From Variovorax sp. WS11 (lineage in GTDB: Bacteria; Pseudomonadota; Gammaproteobacteria; Burkholderiales; Burkholderiaceae_C), in contig NZ_JAAGOW010000001.1 in NCBI RefSeq assembly GCF_010499245.1, forward strand, positions 3,844,001 through 3,908,000: a stretch of DNA of 64,000 nucleotides. Direction: 5' to 3'. The position numbers and the translations under genes were made by a program. This document shows, in pieces, positions 26,706-35,280 of the stretch. Below the pieces are notes generated by a model. The model searched no databases and was not told the origin of the DNA. It was given only the letters and a program-made list of their open reading frames with translations. Each line of letters starts with the position of its first letter. Within the stretch, counting starts at the first letter, position 1.

Positions 26706-27191
26706 TCAGTGGTAGATCTTCTGCAGCAGCCGGATCAGCGTCTCGCGCTCGCGCGCCGTGAGCTTGGCGCTGGCCTCTGCTTCCAGCTCGACCACGGTTC
26801 GCTCGGCCTCGTGTACCAGCGATTCGCCGGCCGGCGTCAGGTACAGGCCGATGGCGCGGCCGTCGTAGGGATGGGGGCGCCGTTCGATCAGGCCGCGGCT
26901 GTCCATCGCGGAGATCAGGCTGACCAGGTTGGGCGGCAGGATGTCCAGGGTGGCGCAGAGCTGGCGCGAGGTTGCGCCGGGGTTGTGCGCTAGCAGCGAG
27001 AGCACGGAAAAGTCCACCTGCTTGAGCCCGTAGACCGCCATGCGCTCCGCGAACACCGTGCTCACCGCCAGCCAGGCGCGCCGGGCGTTGTAGCCCACCA
27101 GGGCTTCGAGGACGCGGGTGTCGAGCCGGTCGGGACGCGACGGCGGGACGGAGACGGAGGGGACGGCGGCTTTCTTGCGCGGGGCTGGCAT
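26706..27191 (-). CDS. MarR-family transcriptional regulator
   Basis: 161 residues with a MarR winged helix: FSVLSLLAHNPGATSRQLCATLDILPPNLVSLISAMDSRGLIERR, then the wing DGRAIGLYLTPAGESLV (described here in parts; residues about 58-120). It lies at the downstream end of the hydroxycinnamate operon, 48 nt after the acyl-CoA dehydrogenase. MarR proteins of this kind (FerC/FerR, CouR) repress ferulate or coumarate genes and release DNA on binding the acyl-CoA. A matching role here is inference; a candidate operator is at 35194-35208. Confidence 0.9.
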   Translation of the reverse strand: MPAPRKKAAVPSVSVPPSRPDRLDTRVLEALVGYNARRAWLAVSTVFAERMAVYGLKQVDFSVLSLLAHNPGATSRQLCATLDILPPNLVSLISAMDSRGLIERRPHPYDGRAIGLYLTPAGESLVHEAERTVVELEAEASAKLTARERETLIRLLQKIYH

Positions 27192-27239
27192 GGCTCCGAG
27201 GGTAACTGCGTTTGCGCGGCCGGCGTAGGGGCGTGCCCC

Positions 27240-28967
27240 CTACGCTGCGGCGCCGGGCGACATGACAGCCTCGCAGGCGCGCTTGACCATGCCCAGCCGC
27301 ATCTCGAACTCCGGCAGCACGAAGCGGCGAAAGGCCGCCGCAGGCGCCGTCCAGCGCGAGGTCTCCGGCGCGGCGTTGCCGATGCGCGCCCAGGCCCAGG
27401 CCAGCAGGGCGATCGCCACCACCCTCAGGTAGTCGTCGGCCACCTCGTGTGCGAGCGCGGGATCGCGCTGCGCCGCCAGGGCGATCGTGGTGCCGAGGTA
27501 ACGCAGCTGCGCGAAGCGGCGCTGCACCTCGGCGTCGAACTCGCGGGAGGCATCGAGCTCGTCGCGCAGCTCGATCAGCAGGCTCGCCATGCCGGCGCCG
27601 CCGTCGGGCAGCAGCTTGCGCACGACCAGGTCGATGGCCTGGATTTCGTTGGTGCCCTCGTAGATCATGGTCACACGGGCGTCGCGCAGCACCTGCTCGA
27701 TGCCCCATTCGCGCACGTAGCCGTGGCCGCCGAAGACCTGCAGGCAGGCGCTGGCGCCATCGAAGGCCTGCTGCGTGCAGGCGGCCTTCAGCACCGGCGT
27801 GACGAGCGCGCACGCCCGCTCGGCGCGCTCGCGGCGCGCGGGGTCGGCATCGTGGCGCGCGATGTCCAGCTGCAGCGCGGTGCGGTAGGCCAGCAGGCGG
27901 GCGCCGTCGATCCAGGCGCGCTGGGTCTCGAGGATGCGCCGCACCGCCGGGTGCTCGGAGATCAGGTCGGCGGCCTCGGCGCCGCGGCTGGCCGGCACCG
28001 GGCCGGGTGCGCGCATCTGGCGGCGTTCGCGGGCGTAGGCGTCGGCCTTCTGCCAGGCCGCGTCCAGCAGGCCGATGCCCTGCAGCGCCACATGCAGGCG
28101 CGCCGCATTCATCATCACGAACATCGCGGCCAAGCCGCGGTTCGCCTCGCCGACCAGCCAGCCGATGGCACCGTCGAAGCGCATCGCGCAGGTGGGGCTG
28201 CCGTGCAAACCCATCTTTTCCTCGATGCGCTCGCAGTGCACCGCGTTGTGAGCGCCGTCCGGCAGCAGCTTGGGCACGAGGAGCAGCGACAGGCCCTTGG
28301 GCCCGGCCGGCGCGTCGGGCAGCCGGCACAGCACCAGGTGCACGATGTTGGGCGTCAGGTCGTGTTCGCCGCCGGAGATGAAGATCTTGCCGCCGCTGAC
28401 CCGGAAGCTGCCATCCGGCTGCGGCAGGGCACGCGTGCGAACCTGGCCCAGGTCGCTGCCGGCATGGGCTTCAGTCAGGCACATGGTGGCCAGCCACTCG
28501 CCGCTCGCGATCTTCGGCAGGTAGCCAGCCTTGAGCGCCTCGCTGCCGTGGTGCTTGATGCATTCATAAGCGCCATGCAGCAGGCCGGGCGCCATCGTGA
28601 GGCCGTGGTTGGCGGCGCTGAGCCATTCGAAGAGGATGGCCTCGAGGACGGCCGGCAGGCCCTGCCCCCCGTCTTCCGGCGCCGCGGAGAGCGCGAGCCA
28701 GCCGCCTTCGACCAGGCCCGCGTAGGCCTCGCGGAAGCCGGGCGGCGTGTGCACCTCGCCGTTGGCGAAGCGGCAGCCCGTCTCGTCGCCCGTGCGGTTC
28801 AGCGGGGCGATCACCTCGGCCACGAACTTGCCGGCCTCGTCCAGCACCTGGGCCTGCAAGGCATCGTCGAATTCGGCGAAGGGGCCGAGCGCGCGCAGGC
28901 GCGGCGTGGCGCCGAGCACGGTGTCGAGCAGGAAGCGCTGATCGTCGGGACGGGGCTGGTAGTTCAT
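27240..28967 (-). CDS. Acyl-CoA dehydrogenase with C-terminal PF12806-type domain
   Basis: 575 residues, the length of the large DmdC/FadE-like group. The sequence shows the FAD-binding TMCLTEAHAGSDLG and FISGGEHDLTPNIVHLVL segments, a catalytic-domain motif YEGTNEIQAIDLVVRK near residue 430, and a C-terminal helical extension. In this operon it may oxidise dihydro-hydroxycinnamoyl-CoA to the cinnamoyl-CoA, as acyl-CoA dehydrogenases do in related hca clusters; that is inference. Its ATG overlaps the stop of the tannase-family gene by 4 nt, indicating coupled translation. Confidence 0.9.
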   Translation of the reverse strand: MNYQPRPDDQRFLLDTVLGATPRLRALGPFAEFDDALQAQVLDEAGKFVAEVIAPLNRTGDETGCRFANGEVHTPPGFREAYAGLVEGGWLALSAAPEDGGQGLPAVLEAILFEWLSAANHGLTMAPGLLHGAYECIKHHGSEALKAGYLPKIASGEWLATMCLTEAHAGSDLGQVRTRALPQPDGSFRVSGGKIFISGGEHDLTPNIVHLVLCRLPDAPAGPKGLSLLLVPKLLPDGAHNAVHCERIEEKMGLHGSPTCAMRFDGAIGWLVGEANRGLAAMFVMMNAARLHVALQGIGLLDAAWQKADAYARERRQMRAPGPVPASRGAEAADLISEHPAVRRILETQRAWIDGARLLAYRTALQLDIARHDADPARRERAERACALVTPVLKAACTQQAFDGASACLQVFGGHGYVREWGIEQVLRDARVTMIYEGTNEIQAIDLVVRKLLPDGGAGMASLLIELRDELDASREFDAEVQRRFAQLRYLGTTIALAAQRDPALAHEVADDYLRVVAIALLAWAWARIGNAAPETSRWTAPAAAFRRFVLPEFEMRLGMVKRACEAVMSPGAAA

Positions 28968-30685
28968 CGGCAGGCGAAGCTGGAAGCGGCCTCGGGATCG
29001 CCGCCGGTGTAGGTCGCGACACGCGGGTAGGGGCACAGCGGGCGGGTGCGGCGCGGCGACCAGTCGGCCGGTACCTCGGCATTGACCACGGCGGCGCCCG
29101 GGCCGCGCGCGCTGGCGGTGACGGACTGTGGCGCCCGGCCCTGCTCGACCCAGTCCACCAGGGCGCTCAGCATGTCGAACTGGTCGGTGGCGGGGCCGCC
29201 CGCGCAATGGTTCATGCCCGGCACCGGGAAGTAGCGCGCGAACGAAGGGGCATCGCCGCCGTGGGTGGCCTGCAGGCGCTCGTACCAGGCGGCCGTGTCG
29301 TCGGAGGAGAACACCGGGTCGCTGGTGCCGTGGTAGACGATCATCTTCGCGCCGCGCTGGCGCAGCGGGTCCAGCTTCGTCGCCTCCGGGGGAGCCATGA
29401 AGGCCATCGCCGACTCGCGGTAGACGCCGCTGGCGGCCTCGATCAGGGGCGCATCGCGGTCCATGTCGAAGCCCAGCGCGAAGGACAGGCCGGCCGGCCG
29501 CTCGGCCAGCGGCGGCGTGCTGAAGATGAAGGCCACCGCACCCGCGTCGCGTGTCGGCGGGCTCGCGAATTTCCATTCGCGCCAGTTGGCGCCCGAGATG
29601 CCGGCGTCGAAGGGAAAGCTGCTGTAGATCGGCTTGCCGCCGCTGTTGCGCGCACCGGCGAAGACGTTGGCCAGCGCGCTCTTCTGCGCCGGGGCGAGGC
29701 AGCTGCCGTCGCGCGCGCCGGTGCAGGTGGGCACGTCGGTGTCGATGCGAAAGCGGGCCTGGCAGGCCTTCACGTCGGAGACGATGCCATCGGCCAGCCC
29801 GTCGAGCGCATCGCAGCGCGCGAGCACGCGGCGGGCCACCAGCTGCAGCTCCGCGGGCGTGAAGGCGCTCTGCAGATCGGGCTGGCCGGCGCTCGTCGAA
29901 GCGCTCGCCACCTTGGCGTACTGCTGTGCGCCGTAGAGCTGCGCCACCGCCGCCTTCGGCAACTGGAAGCCGGGATTGCCGGCGAGGACGCCGTCGTACT
30001 GCGGCGCCGAGCGGGCGGCCGCCACCATCGCATGCCGGCCGCCGTTGGAGCAGCCGCCGATGTAGGAGCGGTCCGGGCCGCGGCCGTAGGCCTGCGCGAT
30101 CAGGTTCTTGGCCGTGGGCGTGAGCTGGGCGACGGCGTTGTAGCCGTAGTCCTGCCGCGCCTGCGGATCGAGGCCGAAGCGCGGGCCCATCGAGCCCGCG
30201 TGGCCGGCGTCGGAGCTGATGACGGCGAAGCCCATCTGCAAGGCGGTGCTCGCGGGTCCGCCGCCGCCGATGCCGCCCATGGCCGGCACCACCGCGCCGT
30301 CCAGCCCGCCATTGGCCTGGTAGAAGAAGCGGCCGTTCCAGGCGCGCGGCAGGCGCATCTCGAAGCCGATGGCATAGCGCTGGCCGTCCACCGCGCTCAC
30401 GCGCTCGTTCATGCGGCCCTGCACCAGGCAATGCGCCGGCGCGGGCACGCTGGAGGTTCCGATGGTGACGGGGCCGGCGGCGACTTCCACCGCGCTGGTG
30501 TAGACCGTGTCCGGCCGGGCGGCCTTGGCGGCGAGCTCGGTGCAGGACAGCAAGGGGCCCGGCTGTGCCGCCGACAACTGCGGTATACGCGCGCCGGGGC
30601 CGGAGGAGGTGCAGGCCACCAGCGCCGCGGCCAAGCCCAGCATGCCCAGGCGCAGCGTGCCTACGAGAGCGCCGCCGGTGATCAT
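28964..30685 (-). CDS. Tannase/feruloyl esterase family lipoprotein
   Basis: 573 residues. The N-terminus is a lipoprotein signal with lipobox ALVAC (C25). The body is an alpha/beta hydrolase of the tannase family, with the CS-D-HC signature: YIGGCSNGGRHAM carries the nucleophilic Ser with its adjacent Cys, and PGMNHCAGG the His with its adjacent Cys. Such enzymes release ferulic, coumaric or gallic acid from esters. Attachment to the outer membrane or periplasmic face would supply free acid for the neighbouring Bug receptor and feruloyl-CoA synthase. Overlaps of 4 nt on both sides tie it to the operon. Confidence 0.9.
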   Translation of the reverse strand: MITGGALVGTLRLGMLGLAAALVACTSSGPGARIPQLSAAQPGPLLSCTELAAKAARPDTVYTSAVEVAAGPVTIGTSSVPAPAHCLVQGRMNERVSAVDGQRYAIGFEMRLPRAWNGRFFYQANGGLDGAVVPAMGGIGGGGPASTALQMGFAVISSDAGHAGSMGPRFGLDPQARQDYGYNAVAQLTPTAKNLIAQAYGRGPDRSYIGGCSNGGRHAMVAAARSAPQYDGVLAGNPGFQLPKAAVAQLYGAQQYAKVASASTSAGQPDLQSAFTPAELQLVARRVLARCDALDGLADGIVSDVKACQARFRIDTDVPTCTGARDGSCLAPAQKSALANVFAGARNSGGKPIYSSFPFDAGISGANWREWKFASPPTRDAGAVAFIFSTPPLAERPAGLSFALGFDMDRDAPLIEAASGVYRESAMAFMAPPEATKLDPLRQRGAKMIVYHGTSDPVFSSDDTAAWYERLQATHGGDAPSFARYFPVPGMNHCAGGPATDQFDMLSALVDWVEQGRAPQSVTASARGPGAAVVNAEVPADWSPRRTRPLCPYPRVATYTGGDPEAASSFACR

Positions 30686-31671
30686 GACTCTGCGGTGAAG
30701 CCGATTTGCTTGACCAGCGGTCCCCAGCGCTCGTACTCCGCCTTCTGGTCAGCCGCCATTTCCTGCGGCGTGCTGCCGTTCGCCACCAGGCCGACCAGGG
30801 CCAGGGCGTCGATCACCGACTTGTCCTTCAGCGCGGCGGTGATCGCGGCGTTGGCGGACGCGATGGTGGCGGTCGGCGTCTTGGCGGGGGCGTAGAAGCC
30901 GAACCACTCTTCCGAGGTCACGTCCGGGTAGCCGAGTTCGGTGAAGGTGGGCACATCGGGCAGATAGGGCGAGCGCTTGCGCCCGGAGGTGGCCAGCACG
31001 CGCACGCGGCCGGTCTTCATGTACTGCAGGTAGTCGCCGCTGGGGTTCATGGCCGCGGCGATCTGGCCGCCCACCAGGTCGGTGATGCTGGGCACGGTGC
31101 CGCGGTAGGGCACGTGCTTGAGCTCCACGCCCGCACGCAGGCCGAGCAGCGCGCCCAGCAGGTGCGGCATCGAGCCCGCACCGGGCGAGCCGTAGCTGGC
31201 CTGCGCCGGGTTGGCCTTGGCCCAGGCGAGGAAGTCCTTGAGCGTCTTCACCTCGGCCGGCACCGCCGGCCCCACCGCCAGGCCGTGGAACATGATCGCG
31301 CCGATGGACACCGGGGCGACGTCCTCGGGCTTGTAGGCGAGCTTGGGATAGATGTAGGGATAGACCGCCAGCGCCGACACCGGGGCCAGCGTGAGCACCG
31401 AGCCATCGGCCGGCGAGTTCTTCAGCGTCTCGACCGCGATGCGGCCGCCCGCGCCGGGCTTGTTCTCGACGAAGCCGGGGTTCTTGCTGTAGGCCGTGCC
31501 GCCCAGCTTCTCGGCCACGCGGCGGGCCACGCTGTCGCCGGCGCTGCCCGCCGGAAAGCCGTACATGATCTTGACCTGGTCCAGCCCCTGCGCCAGGGCC
31601 GAGAGGGGCGACAGGCCGCCGAGGACGGCGGCGCTGCCCAGGGTATGCAGGAAGTGGCGACGGTGTTGCAT
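30682..31671 (-). CDS. Bug/TctC-family periplasmic substrate-binding protein
   Basis: 329 residues, with a signal peptide ending near LSALAQ and a Bug fold. The N-terminal block VKIMYGFPAGSAGDSVARRVAEKLG is less canonical than in the other three receptors. It overlaps the esterase gene by 4 nt and lies 90 nt after the SDR gene. Position suggests that it binds ferulate, coumarate or a related released acid. Bug proteins for aromatic acids are known, but this ligand is a guess. Confidence 0.9.
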   Translation of the reverse strand: MQHRRHFLHTLGSAAVLGGLSPLSALAQGLDQVKIMYGFPAGSAGDSVARRVAEKLGGTAYSKNPGFVENKPGAGGRIAVETLKNSPADGSVLTLAPVSALAVYPYIYPKLAYKPEDVAPVSIGAIMFHGLAVGPAVPAEVKTLKDFLAWAKANPAQASYGSPGAGSMPHLLGALLGLRAGVELKHVPYRGTVPSITDLVGGQIAAAMNPSGDYLQYMKTGRVRVLATSGRKRSPYLPDVPTFTELGYPDVTSEEWFGFYAPAKTPTATIASANAAITAALKDKSVIDALALVGLVANGSTPQEMAADQKAEYERWGPLVKQIGFTAES

Positions 31672-31761
31672 GGCGATGTCTCCTTGATGAATTCGGAATG
31701 CGGGTGCCGAGGACGCAAAACCTTCGCGTCCCCTGTGTCCGGATGTTTGGATGTCCCGTCT

Positions 31762-32526
31762 TCAGCGCGGCGCCATGCGCAAGGCGCCGTCGAGGCGGAT
31801 CACCTCGCCGTTCAAGTGGCCGTTGGTCACGAAGTGGCAGGCCAGCTCGGCGAACTCCGAGGGCTTGCCCAGGCGCGGCGGGAAGGGGATCGAGGCGGCC
31901 AGCGACTGCTGCACGGGTTCGGGCAGCTCCTTCAGCAGGGGCGTGGCGAACAGGCCCGGCGCGATGGTGCAGACGCGAATGCCGTGTTGCGCGAGGTCGC
32001 GCGCCATCGGCAGCGTCATGCCCACCAGCCCGCCCTTGGAGGCGCTGTAGGCCTGCTGGCCGACCTGGCCGTCGAAGGCCGCGACCGAGGCGGTGAACAT
32101 CATCGCGCCGCGCTCGCCGCCTTCCAGCGGGTCGAGCTTCGCGCACTGCGCCGCGTAGAGGCGGCTGATGTTGTAGGCACCGATCAGGTTGACGTTGACC
32201 ACGCGCACGAAGTCTTCCAGCGGCGCCGGGTTGCCATCCTTGCCGACGATGCGCTTGGCGCTGCCGATGCCAGCGACGTTCATCAGGATGCGGGCTGGGC
32301 CGTGCGCGGCGGCGGCTTTGTCCAGCGCGGCGTTCACGCTGTCGGTGTTGGTGATGTCGCAAGCGCACGCGATGCCGCCGATATCGGCTGCGACCTTCTC
32401 GGCCAGCGCGGCGTTCACGTCCAGCACCGCCACCTTGGCACCCAGGCGCGCGAGCTCGCGCGCGGTCGCCTCGCCCAGGCCCGATGCGCCGCCGGTGACC
32501 AGCGCGGCTTGTCCTTCGATCTTCAT
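31762..32526 (-). CDS. SDR-family 3-hydroxyacyl-CoA dehydrogenase (CouN-like)
   Basis: 254 residues. NAD-binding TGGASGLG at 11-18, NVAG at 83-86, and the catalytic S147, Y160 and K164 (YSASK) are intact. It resembles type II 3-hydroxyacyl-CoA dehydrogenases. Between the feruloyl-CoA synthase/crotonase genes and the divergent amidohydrolase, it fits the step oxidising 3-hydroxy-3-(hydroxyphenyl)propanoyl-CoA to the beta-keto-CoA in the CouLMNO-type pathway. It overlaps the synthase stop by 4 nt. The exact substrate is inference from context. Confidence 0.88.
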   Translation of the reverse strand: MKIEGQAALVTGGASGLGEATARELARLGAKVAVLDVNAALAEKVAADIGGIACACDITNTDSVNAALDKAAAAHGPARILMNVAGIGSAKRIVGKDGNPAPLEDFVRVVNVNLIGAYNISRLYAAQCAKLDPLEGGERGAMMFTASVAAFDGQVGQQAYSASKGGLVGMTLPMARDLAQHGIRVCTIAPGLFATPLLKELPEPVQQSLAASIPFPPRLGKPSEFAELACHFVTNGHLNGEVIRLDGALRMAPR

Positions 32527-34391
32527 GGCTTGTCTCCTTGGGGTTTGAGCGTGAACGGCAGGCTGCCGGCGTGGAAAGCCTCCACGGTATCGGCGCGGTG
32601 CTTGAGCACGGAGCGCTGGTTGATGGAGCCCTTGTCGGTGACTTCGCCCCGATCGATCGAGGGCGGCTCGTGCTCCAGGTGCAGGCGCGCGATGCGGTTG
32701 GCGCTCCCGGTGGCGGACTTGGCAAGCTCGTCCAGCACGCGCTGGAAGTGGGCTTGCACCGGTGCGCTCTCGACGACCTCGCGCATGCCGGCATCGGCAG
32801 CGAGGCCGGCCAGTTCCCGGACCTTCTGCGTCGGGAAGATCAGCGCGCCGACCTCCTTGAGGTTGATCCCGGTCAGCACCGCGTCCTGCACGTAGGGCGC
32901 GCCAGCCGCGATGATCTTCGCGCGCAGCGGGCCCACGCTCACGAAGGTGCCGGTGGCGAGCTTGAAGTCTTCCGCGATGCGGCCGTCGAAGCGCAGCCCG
33001 CGGTGGATGTTGTTTTCGTCAATCCAGTTCACCGCGTCGCCGGTGCAGAAGAAGCCTTCCTCGTCGAAGGCTTCGGCCGTGGCCTCGGGTGCGCGCCAGT
33101 AGCCCGGCGTGATGTTGGGGCCGCGGTAACGCACCTCGGTCTTGCCGTCGGTGTCGATCAGCTTGATCTCGATGCCGGCCGCCGGCAGGCCCAGGTCGCC
33201 CGACTTGACTTCGGGGCCGGTGACGTAGAGCGCGAAGGGGCCCGATTCGGTCATCCCCAGGCCGGTGCCCATCACGATGCGCTCGCCGACTTCGGCCTCC
33301 TGCGTGCGGTGCAGGCTGTCCCACACCGGCTGCGCGAGGGCGGCGCCCGAGTAGAAGAACATCTTCACGCGCGACAACAGGTTGCGGCGCAGCACTGCGT
33401 CGCTTTCCATGGCGTGCGCGATGGCCTCGAAGCCGGTCGGCACGTTGAAGTAGATGGTGGGCGCGATCTCGCGCAGGTTGCGCAGCGTCTCGGCCATGCC
33501 GGCAGAGGTGGGCTTGCCGTCGTCGATGTAGAGCGTGCCGCCGTTGTCCAGCACGATGCCCACGTTGTGGTTGCCGCCGAAGGTGTGGTTCCAGGGCAGC
33601 CAGTCGACCAGCACCGGCGGCTCCTCGCCCAGGGCCGGGATCGACTGGCGCAACTGCTGCTGGTTGGCGCACCACATGCGGTGCGTGTTGATCACCGCCT
33701 TGGGCAGCTTGGTCGAGCCCGAGGTGAAGAGGAACTTGGTGATGGTGTCGGGGCCGGTGGCCTGCATCGCGGCGTCGATGGCGGGGGTCGCCGGGGTGGC
33801 GGCCAGCTGCGCGAGGCTCGTGGCGGGGCGGCCCTCGATCTCGCCCTCGCCGAGCACCAGCTCGATGTCGGCGGGCACGGTGGCACTGATGGCGCGCTCG
33901 AAGCGCTGGGCGTCGGCGGCGAACACCAGGCCGGGGGTCAGCGTATCCAGCACATGGCGCAGCTTGTCGAAGTCCTGGCTCACCAGCGAATAGGGCGGCG
34001 AGACCGGGCAGTAGGGCACGCCGGCGTAGAGGCAGCCCAGGGCCATGAGCGCATGCTCGATGCCGTTCTCGCTGAGGATCGCGACCGGGCGCTCGGGGCC
34101 CAGGCCGCGCTCGAGCAGGGCCTGGCCGATGCTGCGGGCCTGCCGGTGCGCCTCGGCGTAGCTCACGCGAATCCAGTCGCCCGTGCCGCCGCCGGGCAGG
34201 CGCTCGCGGCGGGCGATGAAGGTGCGATCGGGCGCGGCCTCGGCCCAGTGGCACAGGCGGTCGGTCATGCGCTCGGCATAGGGCGCGAGCTGGGCTTCGG
34301 CCCGCAGGTAACGCGTGCCGGGCGCGCCTTCGCGCAGGACGGCCCGCGTCACGCCGAAGGCGAGGGGGCGATAGCGGACCGGGGTGTTCAT
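32523..34391 (-). CDS. fcs: Feruloyl-CoA synthase
   Basis: 622 residues, an ANL-superfamily acid-CoA ligase. The P-loop KFLFTSGSTKLPKAVI, the hinge region FDGRIAEDFKL and the start block YRPLAFGVTRAVLREGAPGTRYLRA-type (residues 7-30) match feruloyl-CoA synthases rather than generic acyl-CoA ligases. It activates ferulate, p-coumarate or caffeate with ATP and CoA. It is second in the operon, overlapping the crotonase stop (4 nt) and the SDR start (4 nt). One caution: the GSTKLPK loop has Leu where many ligases have Gly, as is usual for Fcs. Confidence 0.9.
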   Translation of the reverse strand: MNTPVRYRPLAFGVTRAVLREGAPGTRYLRAEAQLAPYAERMTDRLCHWAEAAPDRTFIARRERLPGGGTGDWIRVSYAEAHRQARSIGQALLERGLGPERPVAILSENGIEHALMALGCLYAGVPYCPVSPPYSLVSQDFDKLRHVLDTLTPGLVFAADAQRFERAISATVPADIELVLGEGEIEGRPATSLAQLAATPATPAIDAAMQATGPDTITKFLFTSGSTKLPKAVINTHRMWCANQQQLRQSIPALGEEPPVLVDWLPWNHTFGGNHNVGIVLDNGGTLYIDDGKPTSAGMAETLRNLREIAPTIYFNVPTGFEAIAHAMESDAVLRRNLLSRVKMFFYSGAALAQPVWDSLHRTQEAEVGERIVMGTGLGMTESGPFALYVTGPEVKSGDLGLPAAGIEIKLIDTDGKTEVRYRGPNITPGYWRAPEATAEAFDEEGFFCTGDAVNWIDENNIHRGLRFDGRIAEDFKLATGTFVSVGPLRAKIIAAGAPYVQDAVLTGINLKEVGALIFPTQKVRELAGLAADAGMREVVESAPVQAHFQRVLDELAKSATGSANRIARLHLEHEPPSIDRGEVTDKGSINQRSVLKHRADTVEAFHAGSLPFTLKPQGDKP

Positions 34392-35164
34392 TCCTTTGTC
34401 ACCTTGTTGGCGCGGCCTTCGAGGAAGGCGCGCACGCGTTCCTTGGCCTCGGGTGCGGCCTGGACGATGCCGGAGATCAGCGCTTCGGTGAAGAAGCCAT
34501 GATCGGCCGGCTGCTCGCTGATGCGCGGCAGCGCATGCATCAGCGCGTAATTGGTCAGGGGCGCATTGCCGGCCACCTTCTGCGCGAGCTCGAGCGCCTT
34601 TTCGAAAGAGCGGCCCTCGGCCACCAGGTACTGCGCGAAGCCGGCGCGCTCGCCGGCCTCGGCGTCGTAGACGCGGCCGGTCATCATCATGTCCATCATG
34701 CGCGCGGTGCCGATCAGCTTGGGGATCCGCACCGAGCCGCCGCCGCCGACGAAGATGCCGCGCGAGCCCTCGGGCAGTGCGTAGAAGGTGGTGCTGTCGG
34801 CCACGCGGATGTGGCAGGCGCTCGCCAGCTCCAGCCCGCCGCCCACCACCGCGCCGTGCAGTGCCGCGATCACCGGCACCGGGCCGCTTTGGATGACATC
34901 GAGCGCCGCGTGCCAGAGGCGCGAGTGCTGCAGGCCCTGGCCGGCATCGCGCTCCTTCAGCTCGGAGAGATCGAGGCCGGCGCAGAAATGCGGGCCCTCG
35001 CCGTCGATGACCGCCGCGCGCACGGTGGAAGGCAGGTTCTGGAAGGTGTCGCGCAGGGCGAGGATGAGGGAATCCGACAGTGCATTGCGCTTGGCGGCGC
35101 GCGTCAGGCGGATGATGGCGATCTCGTCGCGGATTTCGAGTTGAAGGTCTGTGGTGGTGGTCAT
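34388..35164 (-). CDS. Crotonase-family enoyl-CoA hydratase (hydroxycinnamoyl-CoA hydratase candidate)
   Basis: 258 residues. The crotonase oxyanion region (FCAGLDLSEL, AVVGGGLELA) and both catalytic glutamates E112 and E132 (ALPEGSRG) are present, so hydration of a 2-enoyl-CoA is expected. Feruloyl-CoA hydratase-lyases (Ech/HCHL) are longer and would release vanillin directly. The neighbouring SDR and beta-ketoacyl-CoA hydrolase-like gene instead suggest that the hydrated product is oxidised, as in the CouM step. It is the first gene of the minus-strand operon, 116 nt from the divergent amidohydrolase. Confidence 0.85.
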   Translation of the reverse strand: MTTTTDLQLEIRDEIAIIRLTRAAKRNALSDSLILALRDTFQNLPSTVRAAVIDGEGPHFCAGLDLSELKERDAGQGLQHSRLWHAALDVIQSGPVPVIAALHGAVVGGGLELASACHIRVADSTTFYALPEGSRGIFVGGGGSVRIPKLIGTARMMDMMMTGRVYDAEAGERAGFAQYLVAEGRSFEKALELAQKVAGNAPLTNYALMHALPRISEQPADHGFFTEALISGIVQAAPEAKERVRAFLEGRANKVTKE

Positions 35165-35193
35165 GGTTGCGCTCCCGGTTAGGATCGATTATG

Positions 35194-35208
35194 GTTATGG
35201 AAAATAAC
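35194..35208. promoter_or_regulatory. Inverted repeat in the divergent hydroxycinnamate promoter
   Basis: GTTAT and ATAAC form perfect 5-base arms around GGAAA, in an AT-rich patch of otherwise GC-rich DNA, 30 nt upstream of the crotonase start and 72 nt upstream of the amidohydrolase. Size and place suit a MarR dimer. Binding by the MarR protein at 26706-27191 is inference. Confidence 0.45.
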
Positions 35209-35280
35209 TAATTCAAGCCGAGACTACGGGCTCGGCACCCGGACTTACCCTTAGTCGCTAGCAGCCTGGAGACAAGCCCC

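Noticed and set aside
27240..30431. Apparent fusion of acyl-CoA dehydrogenase with upstream sequence (1063 codons)
   Set aside because: The upstream half is a different frame of the tannase-family gene; ATG 28967 overlaps that gene's stop in the usual coupled manner.
34388..35164. Crotonase as a feruloyl-CoA hydratase-lyase (vanillin-forming)
   Set aside because: Length and motifs fit a plain hydratase, and the SDR and beta-ketoacyl-CoA hydrolase-like genes would be unnecessary; not fully excluded.
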